Source: Sulfuriflexus mobilis (GTDB lineage: Bacteria > Pseudomonadota > Gammaproteobacteria > AKS1). From it: a stretch of 64,000 nucleotides of DNA. The stretch lies in assembly GCF_003967195.1 (NCBI RefSeq), contig NZ_AP018725.1, positions 1,922,001 to 1,986,000 on the forward strand. Reading direction: 5' to 3'. The position numbers and the translations under genes were made by a program. Of the stretch, positions 63,086-64,000 are shown one piece after another. Below the pieces are notes generated by a model. It worked only from the letters and a program-made list of their open reading frames with translations, was not told the DNA's origin and searched no databases. Position 1 is the stretch's first letter; each line of letters begins with the position of its first letter.

Positions 63086-63670
63086 ATGAATCGCACTTTT
63101 CGAGAATTGACTAATGCGATAAGTAATTGTCAAATCTGCGCTAGTCATTTTGAACATGACCCAAGGCCTGTTTTTCAATTAAGTCAGAAGGCTTCAATTC
63201 TGGTGGCCGGTCAGGCACCGGGGCGAAAGGTCCACAAGTCGGGTATCCCATTTGACGATCCCAGCGGTGATCGTCTTCGTGACTGGATGGGAGTATCTAC
63301 TGAAACATTCTATGACGCTGACAAAATAGCAATTCTGCCGATGGGCTTCTGTTACCCGGGTCATGGTCGATCTGGTGATCTGCCTCCACGCCAGGAATGT
63401 GCCGAGGCATGGAGGCAGCAGATTCTGGATGTTATGCCCAATATACAACTGACTCTCGTTATCGGCAGATATGCCATGGAATGGCACCTTGGCTCGTTGA
63501 AAAATTGCAAACTGACTGATGTTGTCAGGGCGTGGAAATCCTATGCACCGACTATAATTCCCTTACCTCATCCCAGTCCGAGGAATAACATCTGGTTGCG
63601 TAAGAATGCCTGGTTTGAAAAAGATGTTCTGCCTGCCCTACAGAGAAGGGTGCGTAAAAGTCTGAGTTGA
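63086..63670 (+). CDS. Uracil-DNA glycosylase-family protein
   Basis: 194 residues: NAISNCQICASHFEHDPRPV, then ILVAGQAPGRKVHKSGIPFD and DPSGDRLRDWMG, the active-site loop region of the UDG superfamily, and IIPLPHPSPRN, matching the conserved HPS motif. It is closest in layout to the small UDG-like proteins of proteobacteria; the usual iron-sulfur Cys set of family 4 is not complete. Substrate uncertain; repair of deaminated bases is likely. Confidence 0.85.
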   Translation: MNRTFRELTNAISNCQICASHFEHDPRPVFQLSQKASILVAGQAPGRKVHKSGIPFDDPSGDRLRDWMGVSTETFYDADKIAILPMGFCYPGHGRSGDLPPRQECAEAWRQQILDVMPNIQLTLVIGRYAMEWHLGSLKNCKLTDVVRAWKSYAPTIIPLPHPSPRNNIWLRKNAWFEKDVLPALQRRVRKSLS

Positions 63671-63739
63671 ATGTACCTGCAGGCCATGATGCCGCAATGT
63701 GAAAACGTCATAATGATTGTAAATAATAGAGTAAATGTC

Positions 63740-63821
63740 CGTCATACCGGCGACGGCCGGTATCCAGTGTTTTGAATTAGGTGCTTATATTTTCTGGATT
63801 CCGGCCGTCGCCGGAATGACG
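63740..63821. repeat. Intergenic 28-bp inverted repeat (palindromic element)
   Basis: CGTCATACCGGCGACGGCCG at 63740 and its near-complement ending CGGAATGACG (63794-63821) pair over 28 bp with a 26-bp loop and two mismatches. This is the familiar dispersed palindrome type found between bacterial genes. Confidence 0.85.
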
Positions 63822-63905
63822 TTCAAATAGAATAAAGGGAGCTAAGGGATTAGAAAATAATTACCACTGCCCCCTTCATTCATCAATCATCAATCACCAA
63901 TATCA

Positions 63906-64000
63906 CTAGTACGACAACCCCGGTGTCTGATGCAGATACGTGTCGTCGCTGAGTTGTTTCAACATAAAGCCCGCCACATCGGCGCGTGAAATCTTCAGCG
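63906..64000 (-). CDS. C-terminal end of an NmrA-like/NAD(P)H-binding SDR protein (cut by window edge)
   Basis: The last 31 codons of a gene continuing beyond the right edge: KISRADVAGFMLKQLSDDTY, then LHQTPGLSY and a TAG at 63906-63908. This ending is typical of atypical SDR/NmrA-like NAD(P)H-binding proteins annotated as NAD-dependent epimerase or sugar epimerase. Nothing of the cofactor domain is visible. Confidence 0.72.
   Translation of the reverse strand, partial: LKISRADVAGFMLKQLSDDTYLHQTPGLSY

Overview
The window reads as a chromosomal segment of a non-enteric gammaproteobacterium, probably aquatic or marine. The order recA, recX, alaS, lysC, csrA, tRNA-Ser(GCT), tRNA-Arg(ACG) is a gammaproteobacterial signature (E. 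coli keeps recA-recX-alaS-csrA-serV-argVYZQ). The proteobacterial dedicated sortase system, a TRAP transporter, a LapD/LapG pair and a CzcCBA efflux pump fit that lifestyle. The genus cannot be fixed from sequence alone.

Bases 1-17.1k: an exopolysaccharide or O-antigen locus, almost all on the minus strand. It holds a CapE-like sugar-nucleotide dehydratase cut by the window edge, six glycosyltransferases, an asparagine synthase-type amidotransferase, three methyltransferases, a Wzy-like polymerase, a Wzx-like flippase, an EPS-associated MarR regulator and an O-antigen ligase-like protein. Between flippase and regulator lie relics of a lost module: ends of CDP-glucose pathway genes rfbF and rfbG, the tail of a cephalosporin-hydroxylase-family gene, and a frameshifted nucleotide-sugar dehydrogenase.

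17.1-20k: a LapD-type c-di-GMP receptor and its LapG protease; no adhesin substrate gene is in view. 21-30k: a Tat-exported TRAP transporter, a four-carbon acid sugar kinase (DUF1537), a phosphoketolase-like ThDP enzyme, a divergent IclR regulator with two matching operator-like repeats, and a fumarylacetoacetate hydrolase-family hydratase; together these look like an uncharacterised sugar-acid catabolic pathway. 30-37k: the dedicated sortase system (class GN sortase, VIT/VWA target, an unnamed 57-residue ORF, PdsO, PdsR, PdsS). 37-44k: a CzcCBA heavy-metal efflux operon with a His-rich small protein.

44.3-45.8k: the most unusual stretch. Around single intact tRNA-Arg and tRNA-Ser genes lies a mosaic of truncated tRNA ends (3' ends downstream, 5' ends upstream), duplicated terminators and at least two families of palindromic elements. 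One palindromic core family joins tRNA fragments of both isotypes, often exactly at the T-loop. 45.9-52k: csrA, lysC, alaS, recX, recA. 52-64k: an accessory region with a WYL regulator, two integron-type gene cassettes with attC sites but no integrase in view, a divergent SDR/TetR pair with two palindromic operators, YtoQ, several unknown secreted or membrane proteins, a pair of MITE-like repeats, an AraC/cytochrome P460 pair and a uracil-DNA glycosylase-family protein.
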